Source of the DNA: CADEFX01 sp963840425
GTDB taxonomy: Bacteria; Pseudomonadota; Alphaproteobacteria; Rhizobiales; Hyphomicrobiaceae
NCBI GenBank assembly: GCA_963840425.1
Contig: CAWIYZ010000002.1
Span: 272,418 to 336,417 of the forward strand
Length of the DNA: 64,000 bases
Direction: 5' to 3'
Below are positions 1-9,200 of the stretch, one piece after another; the stretch's first letter is position 1, and the number at the start of each line of letters is the position of its first letter. The notes under the pieces were generated by a model, which did not search any database, was not told the DNA's origin, and saw only the letters and a program-made list of their open reading frames with translations. The position numbers were made by a program, and so were the translations under genes.

Positions 1-168
1 GTGACCGGTATTCTTGGGATTGCGGGCGTGGCGGTTTTTCTCGGCATCATGCTGTGGTGGGTCCCGGCACTACCTCTGATCATCATAGTAGTGGTGGTGC
101 TCGCGCTCCTGATCTACGACTTCGCGCAATCCGTTCGGGCGGGCGACGGCAATGGTGCAAAGCGTTGA
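1..168 (+). CDS. Small hydrophobic membrane protein, possibly 5' partial
   Basis: An open frame begins with GTG at the very first base and ends with TGA at 166-168, giving about 55 residues. Nearly the whole length is hydrophobic: a first segment around residues 3-19 and a Val/Ile/Leu-rich second segment around residues 23-39, followed by a short polar tail ending in GAKR. This suggests one or two membrane spans. Because it touches the window edge, the true start may lie upstream. It sits 42 bases ahead of the amidase gene on the same strand. I do not recognise a family. Confidence 0.45.
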   Translation: MTGILGIAGVAVFLGIMLWWVPALPLIIIVVVVLALLIYDFAQSVRAGDGNGAKR

Positions 169-210
169 GACGACGGCTACCTACGTAGCTATCTGAGGAG
201 GGCCACAGTC

Positions 211-1542
211 TTGAGCCGGATGAACCTCATCGAACTGACAGCGTCGCAGGCTGTACGATTTCTGCGTTCCGGCGAGATCTCGGCCGAGGATTACGTCAAA
301 GCCTGCCTCGATCGCATCTCGGCGCGCGAGGAGGAGGTGCAGGCCTGGGTCCATCTCGATCCCGAGCATGCGCTGGCGCAGGCACGGGCTGCCGATGAGC
401 AGCGCCGCCAAGGCAAAGGCATCGGCCCGCTGCACGGGCTGCCTGTCGGCATCAAGGACATCATCAATACCGGTGATATGCCGACCCAGAACGGCTCTGC
501 GCTGTTCAAGGGCTACCAGCCGCGCGATGACGCGTTCTGCGTCTCGGCGCTCAGGGCCGCCGGCGCCATCATCATGGGCAAGACCGTGACGACGGAGCTG
601 GCCACGCTCACGCCCAACAAGACGCGCAATCCGCATAACGTGGCGCACACGCCGGGCGGCTCCTCATCAGGGTCGGCGGCGGCGGTGGCCGATCGCATGA
701 TCCCTGCGGCGCTCGGAACCCAGACCGGCGGCTCAGTCATAAGGCCGGCCTCGTTCTGCGGCATCTATGGCTTGAAGCCGACGCTCGGGCTGATCTCGCG
801 CCGCGGCGTGACGCTGCAGGCGCACACACTCGACACTGTCGGTGTATACGGACGCTCGCTCGAGGATCTGGCGCTGCTCACGGATGCGCTGTCGGCGTAC
901 GATCCTGACGATCCGGTAAGCTATCCGCGCGGACGCACGAGCCTTTCGCAGGTTCTGGCCGAGACGGTGCCGGTGCCGCCGTTGTTCGCATTCTGTAAGA
1001 CGCCGCCCTGGGAGCAGGCGGACGCCGTCATGCGCGAGGCCTTCGAGAAGCTCGTGGGCAAGCTCGGCGATCGTGTGCAGGAGGTGCCGGTACCATCGTT
1101 CGATGCGGCCTTCAGTAAGCATCAGCCTGCGGTGCAGGGCGCGGAGAACGCCGCCTACTATGGTCCATTGCTGGCGCGTGCGCCGGACGGCATCAGTCCG
1201 GGACTGACGGCGCGTCTCGAGGCCGGCGCCAAGGTGCTGGCCAAGGATTACATTACCGCCATTAATGCGCGCGAGGCGCACTATGCCGCCATCGAGGACG
1301 TGCTCCGGCACTACACGGCGATTCTGACACCGGCTTCGGCCGGGCCGGCGCCGAAGGGTTTGGGATCGACAGGAAGCCCAGCCTTCAACGCGGTATGGAC
1401 CTACCTTGGCGTGCCCTGTGTGACGCTACCGCTTCTCGAGGCCGACGGCCTTCCACTCGGCGTGCAGCTCGTCGGCATGCGCCGCGATGAGGGGCGGTTG
1501 CTGCGCACGGCGCGTTGGCTGGTGGAGCATCTGCGCAAATAG
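211..1542 (+). CDS. Amidase (amidase-signature family, GatA-like)
   Basis: The 443-residue product belongs to the amidase-signature hydrolases, which cleave C-N amide bonds with a Ser-cisSer-Lys triad. The lysine lies in GIKDIINT (about residues 83-90), the signature is Gly/Ser-rich with GGSSSGSAAAV near residue 150, and TGGSVIRPAS near residue 172 carries the cis-serine and nucleophile region. Length and layout fit free amidases rather than a complete GatCAB operon, since no gatB or gatC lies nearby, so the substrate is unknown. The start is TTG at 211 or ATG at 220; both lie behind the GGAGG at about 197-201. It is the first complete gene of the window and converges with holC. Confidence 0.85.
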   Translation: MSRMNLIELTASQAVRFLRSGEISAEDYVKACLDRISAREEEVQAWVHLDPEHALAQARAADEQRRQGKGIGPLHGLPVGIKDIINTGDMPTQNGSALFKGYQPRDDAFCVSALRAAGAIIMGKTVTTELATLTPNKTRNPHNVAHTPGGSSSGSAAAVADRMIPAALGTQTGGSVIRPASFCGIYGLKPTLGLISRRGVTLQAHTLDTVGVYGRSLEDLALLTDALSAYDPDDPVSYPRGRTSLSQVLAETVPVPPLFAFCKTPPWEQADAVMREAFEKLVGKLGDRVQEVPVPSFDAAFSKHQPAVQGAENAAYYGPLLARAPDGISPGLTARLEAGAKVLAKDYITAINAREAHYAAIEDVLRHYTAILTPASAGPAPKGLGSTGSPAFNAVWTYLGVPCVTLPLLEADGLPLGVQLVGMRRDEGRLLRTARWLVEHLRK

Positions 1543-1574
1543 GCCGATCGTGCCGCCTGTGGGAGAGGCTGGGC

Positions 1575-2036
1575 TTACGCCTTCTTCTCCCAGCGGCCGG
1601 CGTCGGTCTGCTGCCAGTACGTGACCGTCGCGCCGTCCGCCTTGGCCGCTTTCCACTGTGCCCGCGCGTTTTCCACCGCGGCCGGGTCGTGTCCGTCGAA
1701 GATACACACTATGCGCACGTAGCCGCGAAAGCTCGGCGCGGCGGCGCCATCGACAACAAAGCGCACGCCGGCACCGTTCGGGTTCTCGTCCTCGGTCGTC
1801 AGATAGACCGGTTGTTGCTCGGCATGACCTTCGCTGCGCGTGCCGTGCGGCAGGAAGCTGTCCTCCTTCCAGGTCCAAAGAAGAGAGTCTATGGCAGCGA
1901 GCCGCTCCGCGCTGCCGGCCTGAATGACGGCGCGCCAACCGCGCTCGAGCGTGCGCTCGACGAGCCCGGGCAACACCTGCTCGAGGCTCTGACGCTCGAG
2001 ATGATAGAAAAGAACTTCTGTTGCGCCGTCCGCCAT
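1575..2036 (-). CDS. holC: DNA polymerase III subunit chi
   Basis: The product (about 153 residues) matches HolC, the clamp-loader-associated chi subunit that links the replicase to single-strand-binding protein. Recognisable pieces are the opening EVLFYHLERQ, the central WTWKEDSFLPHG block near residue 58 and the GYVRIVCIFDG strand near residue 105. I chose the ATG at 2036 (protein starting MADGATEV); an in-frame ATG ten codons upstream would add a non-family extension. In many alphaproteobacteria holC follows the leucyl aminopeptidase pepA, which is not seen here. It converges with the amidase gene and stands alone. Confidence 0.85.
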   Translation of the reverse strand: MADGATEVLFYHLERQSLEQVLPGLVERTLERGWRAVIQAGSAERLAAIDSLLWTWKEDSFLPHGTRSEGHAEQQPVYLTTEDENPNGAGVRFVVDGAAAPSFRGYVRIVCIFDGHDPAAVENARAQWKAAKADGATVTYWQQTDAGRWEKKA

Positions 2037-2202
2037 GTCTACCCCTTGCAAGGTCGCCTGACGCACCTATATCTGCGGGTCCGGTGCGGCGCCAGTTGGG
2101 TAGGCTGACGCCCGTGTGGGCGGTGAGCAGGGGCGGCCTTTCGGGTTCGCCAGCAGCTCCCGCCCACTGTGTTTTCGGGAGCTCGATTCCTGTGCGCGGA
2201 TC

Positions 2203-3012
2203 TCAGTGCGCCATGAGCATCGGCACGGTGGTGTGCGCCAGTAGGTGGCTGGTGGCGCCGCCGAAGATCATCTGTCTGAGCCGGCTCTGCGTGTAGGCAC
2301 CCTTGACGATGAGGTCGGCGCCAAGCTTCTGCGCCTCGGTCAGGAGCACCTCGCCGGGTTTCTTGCCCCCATTGCCGATGGACATTTCGCGCGCATCGAC
2401 CCCGTGCATCGCCAGCCAATCACAACACTGCGCGCCGGTCGGACCGGGAACCAGCAGCCCCTCCACCGTGAGCACGGTGACCGTCTTGGCGCGCTTGAGC
2501 AGCGGCAGGGCATCAGCGGTCACGCGCGCCTGCTCGGTACTTTGATTCCAGGATACAAGAATGTTTTCGCCGAGACTTGTCGGCGAAGTCGGAGGCGCAA
2601 CGAGCACGGGGCGGCCGCTTTCGAATAACCCGCCCTCTAGCGTGGTCATGCGCGGCCCTGACCCGGAGCTGGTGGGCCGTCCGACCACGGTCACATCGTA
2701 GACGCGCGCGAGGCTGCCCAAACCGGCATCGTCGATGGACGGGCCGGCGCGCCAACGCGTGCGCATCCCCTGCTTGCCGGCGAAATGCTGGTCGAACAGA
2801 CGTCGCGCCTTGGCCACGAACTCGGCATCGTTCCAGTCTGCGGGTGGAAACGTCACCGCCACGATCGGATCTGGCGCGACGATTTCCACATGGATGGGCC
2901 GGAGCGCCACGCCCTCCAGCGTCGACTCGAAACGGCGGCCGAGCAGCTCGGCGGTTGTGAGGACCGATGGCATGTACTCGCCCTGATCCGACGGAACGAG
3001 AATGGCCTTCAT
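2203..3012 (-). CDS. Universal stress protein (tandem UspA-type)
   Basis: The product of about 269 residues carries a universal stress protein fold, probably two Usp-like halves. The N-terminal half begins MKAILVPSDQ; the C-terminal half contains ENILVSWNQSTEQ (a strand then a loop) and ends with a clear nucleotide-binding signature, GADLIVKGAYTQSRLRQMIFGGATSHLLAHTTVPML, in which the GxTSHLL and T-V-P-hydrophobic ending are typical. Usp proteins are cytoplasmic and help survival under stress; the ligand here is unknown. The ATG at 3012 fits the family start better than codons ten residues upstream. Monocistronic as far as can be seen. Confidence 0.85.
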   Translation of the reverse strand: MKAILVPSDQGEYMPSVLTTAELLGRRFESTLEGVALRPIHVEIVAPDPIVAVTFPPADWNDAEFVAKARRLFDQHFAGKQGMRTRWRAGPSIDDAGLGSLARVYDVTVVGRPTSSGSGPRMTTLEGGLFESGRPVLVAPPTSPTSLGENILVSWNQSTEQARVTADALPLLKRAKTVTVLTVEGLLVPGPTGAQCCDWLAMHGVDAREMSIGNGGKKPGEVLLTEAQKLGADLIVKGAYTQSRLRQMIFGGATSHLLAHTTVPMLMAH

Positions 3013-3121
3013 GGATATCTCCACCTTGACGGACGAAGCCATTGACCGGCTTCTTGCGCGACCGAGCCTACCACATCTACGTAGCTGGAGCCTGCCGGAA
3101 CTGGCATCGTTGGCCCTATTC

Positions 3122-3925
3122 CTAGAATCGATAGAGGACGTTCACGGTCCCATAGGCTCCGGCCATGTCGGACCGGTCCCCTGCTGCACCTGCCGACAGT
3201 GAGGCCTCGCCGAACGCTGCCTCGTAACGCACGAACGCCCCGGCACGACCGGAGCTATAGTCCTCGCTACCGGCCAAGCCTGCCTCCATCCCGGCTGAAA
3301 GCTGTGGCCAAATTTTGTAGCCGAGCCTGAGCCTGCCGGCATAGCTCTCGTTGGTCGTGGCGTAGCTTAGGTCGAGCTGGCCGAACGCACGCTCGCCGAG
3401 ATTGAGCCAGGTCTCGACAACGCCTTTGGCACCCCAGGCCTGCCCCTGTACCCGGTTCTCCACATCGAACGGTGTTATGACGTGGTCCTGCACAGCGGTG
3501 CCGCCGAACAGCTTGACTGTCAGCGCTCCGAACGTCTGTTGGTAGCCGACCAGGATATCGGCGAACGTCACCGTGCCGTCGAAGGGCACGATGATGACGC
3601 TGGCGCCGGTCCACCGCGTGCTGGTGTAGCTGTACTCGCCGTAGCCGCCGGTAATGCGATAGCGCCAGCCGTCCTTCACGATGCCGCCGCCGAACGTCGA
3701 CGTGAAGCCGGAATAGACCGACCAACTTCGTGTTGTGACGTCGATGCCGGCGGAGACTTCCGATGTCGGCGGCTTCAGATCCGGCACGCGCCCATCGTCT
3801 GCCCCGGCCACATGCGAGCCGAGGACGACAGACGCAACCGCCGCGCCAAGCGCGGCCAAACGCAACCAACCCCACCGCCGCACAGGAGCCCCCCGCGCGA
3901 AACAACCAGCCGGCTTCAGCCTCAA
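3122..3925 (-). CDS. BcsS-like outer-membrane/cellulose biosynthesis protein
   Basis: The 267-residue product has a signal-type N-terminus (basic start, hydrophobic stretch ending VAGADD around residue 44) followed by a repeating pattern of short amphipathic beta strands rich in Gly and aromatics and a C-terminal aromatic residue (VLYRF), the signature of an outer-membrane beta barrel. The SWSVYSGFTSTFGGG block near residue 70 resembles the family annotated as cellulose biosynthesis protein BcsS in Hyphomicrobiales. No bcsA or bcsB genes lie nearby, so a role in cellulose export is only suggested by family resemblance. Confidence 0.6.
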   Translation of the reverse strand: MRLKPAGCFARGAPVRRWGWLRLAALGAAVASVVLGSHVAGADDGRVPDLKPPTSEVSAGIDVTTRSWSVYSGFTSTFGGGIVKDGWRYRITGGYGEYSYTSTRWTGASVIIVPFDGTVTFADILVGYQQTFGALTVKLFGGTAVQDHVITPFDVENRVQGQAWGAKGVVETWLNLGERAFGQLDLSYATTNESYAGRLRLGYKIWPQLSAGMEAGLAGSEDYSSGRAGAFVRYEAAFGEASLSAGAAGDRSDMAGAYGTVNVLYRF

Positions 3926-4047
3926 AACCGGCTCGTCGATGATGCGTGGAGAGCAGAGGAGCCGTCAAACCAAATCTTGTCGCCGGGGCTCCTGCGTTAC
4001 TATCTGCGGATAGAAATTCGGCAACGACGAAGCCCACCATCCAGCAC

Positions 4048-5058
4048 ATGACGGCCGTCCGCTTCGACACATGGTTGCGTCCGACCGATAAAGGCCTCTA
4101 TTGCCTCGCCGGGGATTTTTACATCGATCCGGTGCGCCCGGTCGCGCGTGCCGTGGTCACGCATGGTCACTCCGATCATGCAAGGCCGGGACACCATGCC
4201 GTTCTGGCGACGGCCGAAACGCTGGCGGTCATGCGCTTACGGCTTGGAGAAGGGGGCGGTGTGGTGCCGCAGGCCCTGGCTTACGGCGAGCAGCTTCGTA
4301 TCGGTGACGTTGATGTCACGCTGCGCCCGGCGGGACATATCCTCGGCAGCGCGCAAGTTGTGCTCGACTATGCCGGCCAACGCGCTGTCGTTTCGGGGGA
4401 TTACAAACGGCAGCCGGACCCGACCTGCGCGCCGTTCGAGATCGTGCCCTGCGATCTGTTCGTGACGGAGGCGACGTTCGGGCTACCGGTGTTCCGGCAC
4501 GAGCCCGATGTGCGCGAGATTAGCCGCCTGCTGACATCGGTGGCCGCCTTTCCCGAACGCACCCACGTCATCGGCGTTTACAGTCTTGGTAAGTGTCAGC
4601 GCCTGATCGCGCTGCTGCGCCAGGCCGGTTACGACAAGCCCATCTGGCTGCACGGCGCACTGCAGTCTACGTGCGATCTCTATGAGCAACTGGGCATTGC
4701 GCTCGGGCCGCTCGCGCTCGTCAGTGAGGCGCAACAGAGCCTTGCCGGCGAGATCGTGCTGTGCCCCCCGTCTGCGCTCAAGGACCGCTGGTCGCGTCGG
4801 CTCACCGATCCGGTCACCGCGCTGGCCTCGGGCTGGATGCGCGTGCGCGGCCGCGCGCGCCAGTATGGCGTCGAGCTGCCGCTCGTTATCTCGGATCATG
4901 TCGACTGGCCCGAGCTGATCGCCACCATCGAGGAGACGGGTGCGGGCGAGATCTGGGTGACGCACGGTCGGGAGGAGGCGCTGGTGCATCAGATCGGGCT
5001 GATGGGACGCAGGGGGCGGGCGCTGGCGCTGGTCGGGCTCGAGGAGGAGACGGATTGA
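4048..5058 (+). CDS. Ligase-associated DNA exonuclease (metallo-beta-lactamase fold)
   Basis: The product (336 residues from the ATG at 4048) is a beta-CASP metallo-beta-lactamase nuclease of the type encoded beside ATP-dependent DNA ligases. THGHSDHARPGH near residue 37 is the HxHxDH metal site; AGHILGSAQ near residue 98 and SGDYK near residue 118 supply further metal ligands; SDHVDW near residue 286 is a later motif. The upstream in-frame codons (3946-4047) are not family-like. The next gene starts inside its stop codon, so the pair is translationally coupled. In related bacteria this pair usually precedes an Lhr-type helicase and PdeM, which are absent here. Confidence 0.88.
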   Translation: MTAVRFDTWLRPTDKGLYCLAGDFYIDPVRPVARAVVTHGHSDHARPGHHAVLATAETLAVMRLRLGEGGGVVPQALAYGEQLRIGDVDVTLRPAGHILGSAQVVLDYAGQRAVVSGDYKRQPDPTCAPFEIVPCDLFVTEATFGLPVFRHEPDVREISRLLTSVAAFPERTHVIGVYSLGKCQRLIALLRQAGYDKPIWLHGALQSTCDLYEQLGIALGPLALVSEAQQSLAGEIVLCPPSALKDRWSRRLTDPVTALASGWMRVRGRARQYGVELPLVISDHVDWPELIATIEETGAGEIWVTHGREEALVHQIGLMGRRGRALALVGLEEETD

Positions 5059-6644
5059 AGCTGTTCGCCGAACTCCTCGACCGCCTTGCCTACACGCCCG
5101 GCCGCAACGCCAAGCTGCGCCTGATGCAGCGCTACTTCCAGACCACGCCCGATCCCGATCGCGGCTACGCATTGGCGGCGCTCACGGACGGCCTGCCGTT
5201 CTCGTTTCCGGTGCGGCGCACAATCACAAGCCTGGTGACGCGCCGGCTGGAGCCGGAGCTGTTTCGCCTCTCGCGCGATTACGTCGGGGACACGGCGGAG
5301 ACTTTGGCGTTGGCCTGGCCGGAGCCGGCGGGCCCTGTCGTACCGCCGCGTCTCTGTGAGATCGTCGCCGAGCTCGAGCTGATGGACCGCAACGCGCTGG
5401 AGATGCGGCTCGAAGCTTGGCTCGATGGACTAGATGCGACCGGTCGCTGGGCACTGCTGAAGCTGCTGACCGGTGCGCTGCGCGTCGGGGTATCGGCCAG
5501 GTTGGCCAAGACTGCTGTGGCCGAAATGGCCAGCAAGTCCGTCGCTGAGGTTGAGGAGATCTGGCACGGCATCGCCCCGCCCTATCTGCAACTCTTCCGC
5601 TGGCTCGAAGGCTTGGCCGAGCGCCCCGACGTGTCGGGCGCGCCGGTCTTCCGCCCGCTCATGCTCGCACATCCACTGGAGGATGCCGATTGGGAGGCGC
5701 TCCACATCGAGGACTTCGCGGTGGAATGGAAGTGGGATGGCATCCGCGTCCAGGTGGCGGCCGGCCGCCACGACGCGCGGCTGTTCTCGCGCGCCGGCGA
5801 CGACATCAGCCGTAGCTTCCCCGACCTCATGGCCGGGCTGAACTTCCGGGCGGTTCTGGATGGCGAGTTGCTGATCGTGCGTGGTGGCGAGGTGGCGCCG
5901 TTCAATAATCTGCAACAGCGCCTCAATCGCAAGACGCTCACCGCCCGCATGCTCGCCGACTATCCGGCGCACATTCGGTTCTACGATGCACTGGAGATCG
6001 AAGGCGCGGATCTGCGTGCGTTCACCCTGACAGAGCGTCGTGCACGGCTGGAGGAATGGTATGCGCGTGCTCGGCCACTCCACAGCGATATTTCTGAGCT
6101 CTTGTTTCCCGCGAGCAAGGCAGCGCTCATGCAACTTTGGCAGGAAGCGCGTGGAATGAGCATCGAGGGGTTGATGCTCAAGCGCCGCTCGAGCCCATAT
6201 ATCGCCGGCCGGCCGAAGGGCCACTGGTTCAAATGGAAGCGTGCGGCGCTGACGCTCGACTGCGTCCTCATGTATGCACAGCGTGGATCCGGCAAGCGGT
6301 CGTCCTATTACTCCGACTACACGTTCGGCGCGTGGACGGCCGACATCGAAGGCCGCCCGGAGCTGGTGCCGGTGGGCAAGGCCTATTCCGGCTACACTGA
6401 CGCTGAGCTTCTCGAGCTGGATCGCTGGGTGCGCAACCACACCACGGAGCGTTTCGGTCCGGTGCGTGCCGTGGCGCCGGGTCTTGTGCTCGAGGTTGCC
6501 TTCGATGCCGTGCAGCGCTCGACCCGGCACAAGTCCGGTATTGCCATGCGCTTTCCGCGCATCAGTAGAATTCGCTGGGACAAACCCGCCGCTGAAGCTG
6601 ACCGGCTCGAAGCTTTTATCCAACTTATTGATGATAAAATATAA
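5055..6644 (+). CDS. ATP-dependent DNA ligase (Lhr-cluster type)
   Basis: This 529-residue protein starts at TTG 5055, four bases inside the end of the exonuclease gene. It has an N-terminal DNA-binding domain (residues 1-200), then the adenylation domain with motif I EWKWDGIR (catalytic Lys near residue 224), motif III-like RFYDALEIEG near residue 309, motif IV EGLMLKRRSSPY near residue 370, motif V WFKWKR near residue 391, and an OB domain to the end. It seals nicks using ATP, most likely in repair together with the coupled nuclease. No polymerase or 3'-phosphoesterase domain is fused, so it is not a LigD. Confidence 0.9.
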   Translation: MKLFAELLDRLAYTPGRNAKLRLMQRYFQTTPDPDRGYALAALTDGLPFSFPVRRTITSLVTRRLEPELFRLSRDYVGDTAETLALAWPEPAGPVVPPRLCEIVAELELMDRNALEMRLEAWLDGLDATGRWALLKLLTGALRVGVSARLAKTAVAEMASKSVAEVEEIWHGIAPPYLQLFRWLEGLAERPDVSGAPVFRPLMLAHPLEDADWEALHIEDFAVEWKWDGIRVQVAAGRHDARLFSRAGDDISRSFPDLMAGLNFRAVLDGELLIVRGGEVAPFNNLQQRLNRKTLTARMLADYPAHIRFYDALEIEGADLRAFTLTERRARLEEWYARARPLHSDISELLFPASKAALMQLWQEARGMSIEGLMLKRRSSPYIAGRPKGHWFKWKRAALTLDCVLMYAQRGSGKRSSYYSDYTFGAWTADIEGRPELVPVGKAYSGYTDAELLELDRWVRNHTTERFGPVRAVAPGLVLEVAFDAVQRSTRHKSGIAMRFPRISRIRWDKPAAEADRLEAFIQLIDDKI

Positions 6645-6803
6645 TTCTCAACAATCCACGTTTGTCCATAAGCAGCACGCCGGCTGGTTGCCTATTAACT
6701 ATGCAGGGTGTAGCGTTCCCGGTGCGAGGATTAGCCGCGGGCAGAGGCCGGCCACGTAGGGCGCTTCGCAGTATTCCGATCGAAGTAGCGATGGAGCGCG
6801 GCA

Positions 6804-7238
6804 ATGGGTCAAGACCATCGACTGGAGACACACGGATTCCCCCAGCCTGATTTCCTGACGGCCTGCTGGCGGGGTTTTGGAGTTTCAACTCAAGCGGCCG
6901 AACCGGTGCTCAAAGGTGCCGCTCGCTGCAACTTTGAAATGATGAGCTTGGCAGGGCGACGGGCGCGGGCCTATCTCGAGTTGCCGGCAACGCTGTCGCG
7001 GTGCCGCTCGCCGCAGGAGCTGGCTGGCGAACAGGTACGCTTCTGGCAGACGGCGGCCCAGCACTACGCCGAGAGCAGTCGTTGTTTCCTGGAAGCGTGG
7101 AGCACGATGCTGACTGCCGGGATCAGGGGCGCTCGTGACGGAGACGCTGTCGACCGGGACTACATCACATTCGCTGAGCCGCGCTCGGATGCGGAGCCGG
7201 CACAGGCGCGCAAACCGGCCTCCCGTCGCGCAGCCTGA
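6804..7238 (+). CDS. Phasin family protein
   Basis: The 144-residue product resembles phasins, small helical proteins that coat polyhydroxyalkanoate granules. The diagnostic part is residues 50-105: RRARAYLELPATLSRC, then a helix with QELAGEQVRFWQ and AAQHYAESS, which is the usual phasin spacing. The C-terminus is a disordered Ala/Pro/Arg tail. The ATG at 6804 fits well. No PHA synthase lies in the window. The gene stands alone and converges with the PcfJ-like gene. Confidence 0.7.
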   Translation: MGQDHRLETHGFPQPDFLTACWRGFGVSTQAAEPVLKGAARCNFEMMSLAGRRARAYLELPATLSRCRSPQELAGEQVRFWQTAAQHYAESSRCFLEAWSTMLTAGIRGARDGDAVDRDYITFAEPRSDAEPAQARKPASRRAA

Positions 7239-7271
7239 GGGCTGTAGCGGAAACGTATTGTTGAGGCAGCG

Positions 7272-8612
7272 TCACGTGCCTGCGTGACGCGCCATAGTCG
7301 GTTGATGACCAGTTTCCGTGCCTTCACATCCATGTGGCGTGCAGGGCGCGCGACGCCTCGAGGCGGTGCGCAAGCGATACGCCAGCAAGGCGCCGGAGAG
7401 CGGGGGCCGCAAGCGCTCTGCAATCCCAGCAGCTTCGAGCGCCTCCAAATAGGGCTGCCATAGGATGCGCAAAGCCTCGCGTGCTGAGGCAGGATCGGAG
7501 GGCTGACCGACAAGCGCCTTGAACGGCTGACTGCCGAGCCAAGCATGGACCGCCTGCCAGATCTGCGTTGGTACGCGCCGGTTGCGCGGTCCGCGCAGTT
7601 GAGTGATGGCGGGCGTCGTCGCATCGTCCGAGCGTAGTGACAGCTCCAGGCTGGCGATGCTGGTTCCGTGCCGGCGCACGCTGAAGACCCGGATACGGCC
7701 ATAGGTCAGGCGCGCCGCGTACTGGTCGAGGCAATTCTCCATGGCGGCGCTTTCGGCGACGAAATGCTCGACAGTCCGCAAGGCGACGACATCGAAGCCC
7801 AGCGCGTTGCCGTCAGCAAACCACGGATCGCGAATGCCACGGCCCAGCGTCGCCGCCAGGTCGATGCGCTTGCGCCAGATGACCACCTCGTCGCGGGACT
7901 TTTTCCACGACAAGGCTGGCGACCAAGGCCGGCGCAGCAGTTCATGGCCCCGGGTTGCGGGCTGGATGCTGTACCATGCCCAGGCGGTGAGCCAACGGAA
8001 GTCCTCGTCGCTCGTCGACAGCGGCATGCCGCGGGGTGCCTTCGCTATCCAGATGGCAAAGTCCCGCCCCACCACCCGCAGCGCATAGACGACACGATCA
8101 AACCAGGCTGTGATCTCTTCCATGCTTAGCGGAATGCGGCTGGTAACCGCCAGCGCGAACTCGGCATCGGCCGGCATCGCTGGCAATGGCGTGGCAAAAG
8201 CCTCAGCCGGCAGGCGCCTGAGCCACATCGGCAGACCGAGGGCGTCGGCCGCAGAATTGAGCGGCAAACCGGCCTCGATGCAGGCCATGGCTCTTCGCCG
8301 CTGCCGGCTGTCGCCGTAGCGGGTTACGAGTGCGAACAAGAGGCCCGGAAAGCTGTCCGCGAGATCTTCGATCCTGGCGGCCCGCGCCGTCAGTGCGGCA
8401 ATCGGACGTCGCCAGGTTTGGCTGAAGGCTGAAAGTCGCCGCCGGCGTCGCGCCGAGCGGGTCTCGTGTGCGGGGCCCGCAACTTCAATCCCCACGCATG
8501 ATCTCCACAACGCATATGCACCCCGCCAGCACGCGAATGATTTAGTCGAACAAGATGGCGAAAGAGCGGGTGGAGAAGTGTCGCGCATCGCATGGCACGA
8601 ACGCGGTGCCAT
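7272..8612 (-). CDS. PcfJ-like protein of unknown function
   Basis: The 446-residue product is mostly helical and Arg/Ala/Leu-rich. Residues 280-330 hold the recognisable part: a leucine-rich stretch, then AMENCLDQYAARL and IRVFSVRRHG followed by SIASLEL. This Cys-x2-Tyr and strand-turn-strand pattern is that of PcfJ-like proteins, first named on a conjugative plasmid but common in proteobacterial chromosomes, where their function is unknown. The first 70 residues are Arg-rich and low in complexity, so the real start may be downstream of 8612. It neighbours an IalB gene on the same strand, 27 bases away. Confidence 0.6.
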   Translation of the reverse strand: MAPRSCHAMRDTSPPALSPSCSTKSFACWRGAYALWRSCVGIEVAGPAHETRSARRRRRLSAFSQTWRRPIAALTARAARIEDLADSFPGLLFALVTRYGDSRQRRRAMACIEAGLPLNSAADALGLPMWLRRLPAEAFATPLPAMPADAEFALAVTSRIPLSMEEITAWFDRVVYALRVVGRDFAIWIAKAPRGMPLSTSDEDFRWLTAWAWYSIQPATRGHELLRRPWSPALSWKKSRDEVVIWRKRIDLAATLGRGIRDPWFADGNALGFDVVALRTVEHFVAESAAMENCLDQYAARLTYGRIRVFSVRRHGTSIASLELSLRSDDATTPAITQLRGPRNRRVPTQIWQAVHAWLGSQPFKALVGQPSDPASAREALRILWQPYLEALEAAGIAERLRPPLSGALLAYRLRTASRRRAPCTPHGCEGTETGHQPTMARHAGT

Positions 8613-8639
8613 GCGATGCGACCATCAACTCTGAAAGAT

Positions 8640-9200
8640 TCAATTAAGTGCGCTCAGCGCCTGGGCAAATCCGGCTAGCGAGATCGGAATACCGATGCCG
8701 GCCTCCTCGGTCTGGAAGAGAATGAAGACGGCGGTCTTGCCGGTCTTGAGCTGCTCGATCAGCTTCTCCTCGGCCACAACCTGCGCATAGCAGGCGAAGT
8801 TATGGCAGCGCAGGAAGGGCGCGTTGCCCACATCCTTGTCGTCGATCTTGAGGCCGAGGCCCGGCGGCAGCAATACGCCTAGCGGCGCGAATATCCTCAG
8901 CACGCGTGTGCCATTGGCAAACTTCTGGAAATAGACGGTCAGGCCGACATTGTTGCGATCTTCCGCCGTCACGCTTTGGACCAGGGCGCAGACCTCGTTT
9001 TTGGCGCCGGGTGGAGGTTGTTTGCATACCACCTGCCAGTCGCCGTGCTGAGCCTTGACGGTCCCGTCCTGGGCCATCGCCCTATGCGGTAGCACCCCGA
9101 CGAGCGTAGCCACTAGTGCAAGTGGCAACAGAGCCAGCAGCCGGGTGGAGCGAGTAGCGAGCAGGTCTGCCATCATTTTTAGGGCCACGTGCGGCTCCAT
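8640..9200 (-). CDS. Invasion-associated locus B (IalB) family protein
   Basis: The 186-residue product has a signal peptide (LLALLPLALVATLVG, cleavage probably after AMA near residue 44) and an IalB fold: GDWQVVCKQ near residue 55, a pair of cysteines at CALVQ and again at RCHNFACYAQV, and a closing ISLAGFAQAL. IalB proteins are small periplasmic or outer-membrane proteins widespread in Hyphomicrobiales; the name comes from Bartonella, and there is no evidence of an invasion role here. The start could be 9200, 9176 or 9173; no candidate has a strong ribosome site. Confidence 0.8.
   Translation of the reverse strand: MEPHVALKMMADLLATRSTRLLALLPLALVATLVGVLPHRAMAQDGTVKAQHGDWQVVCKQPPPGAKNEVCALVQSVTAEDRNNVGLTVYFQKFANGTRVLRIFAPLGVLLPPGLGLKIDDKDVGNAPFLRCHNFACYAQVVAEEKLIEQLKTGKTAVFILFQTEEAGIGIPISLAGFAQALSALN

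Noticed and set aside
733..1311. Long minus-strand open frame inside the amidase gene
   Set aside because: It lies wholly within a clear family gene, is Arg/His-rich as expected from a shadow frame, and has no family features.
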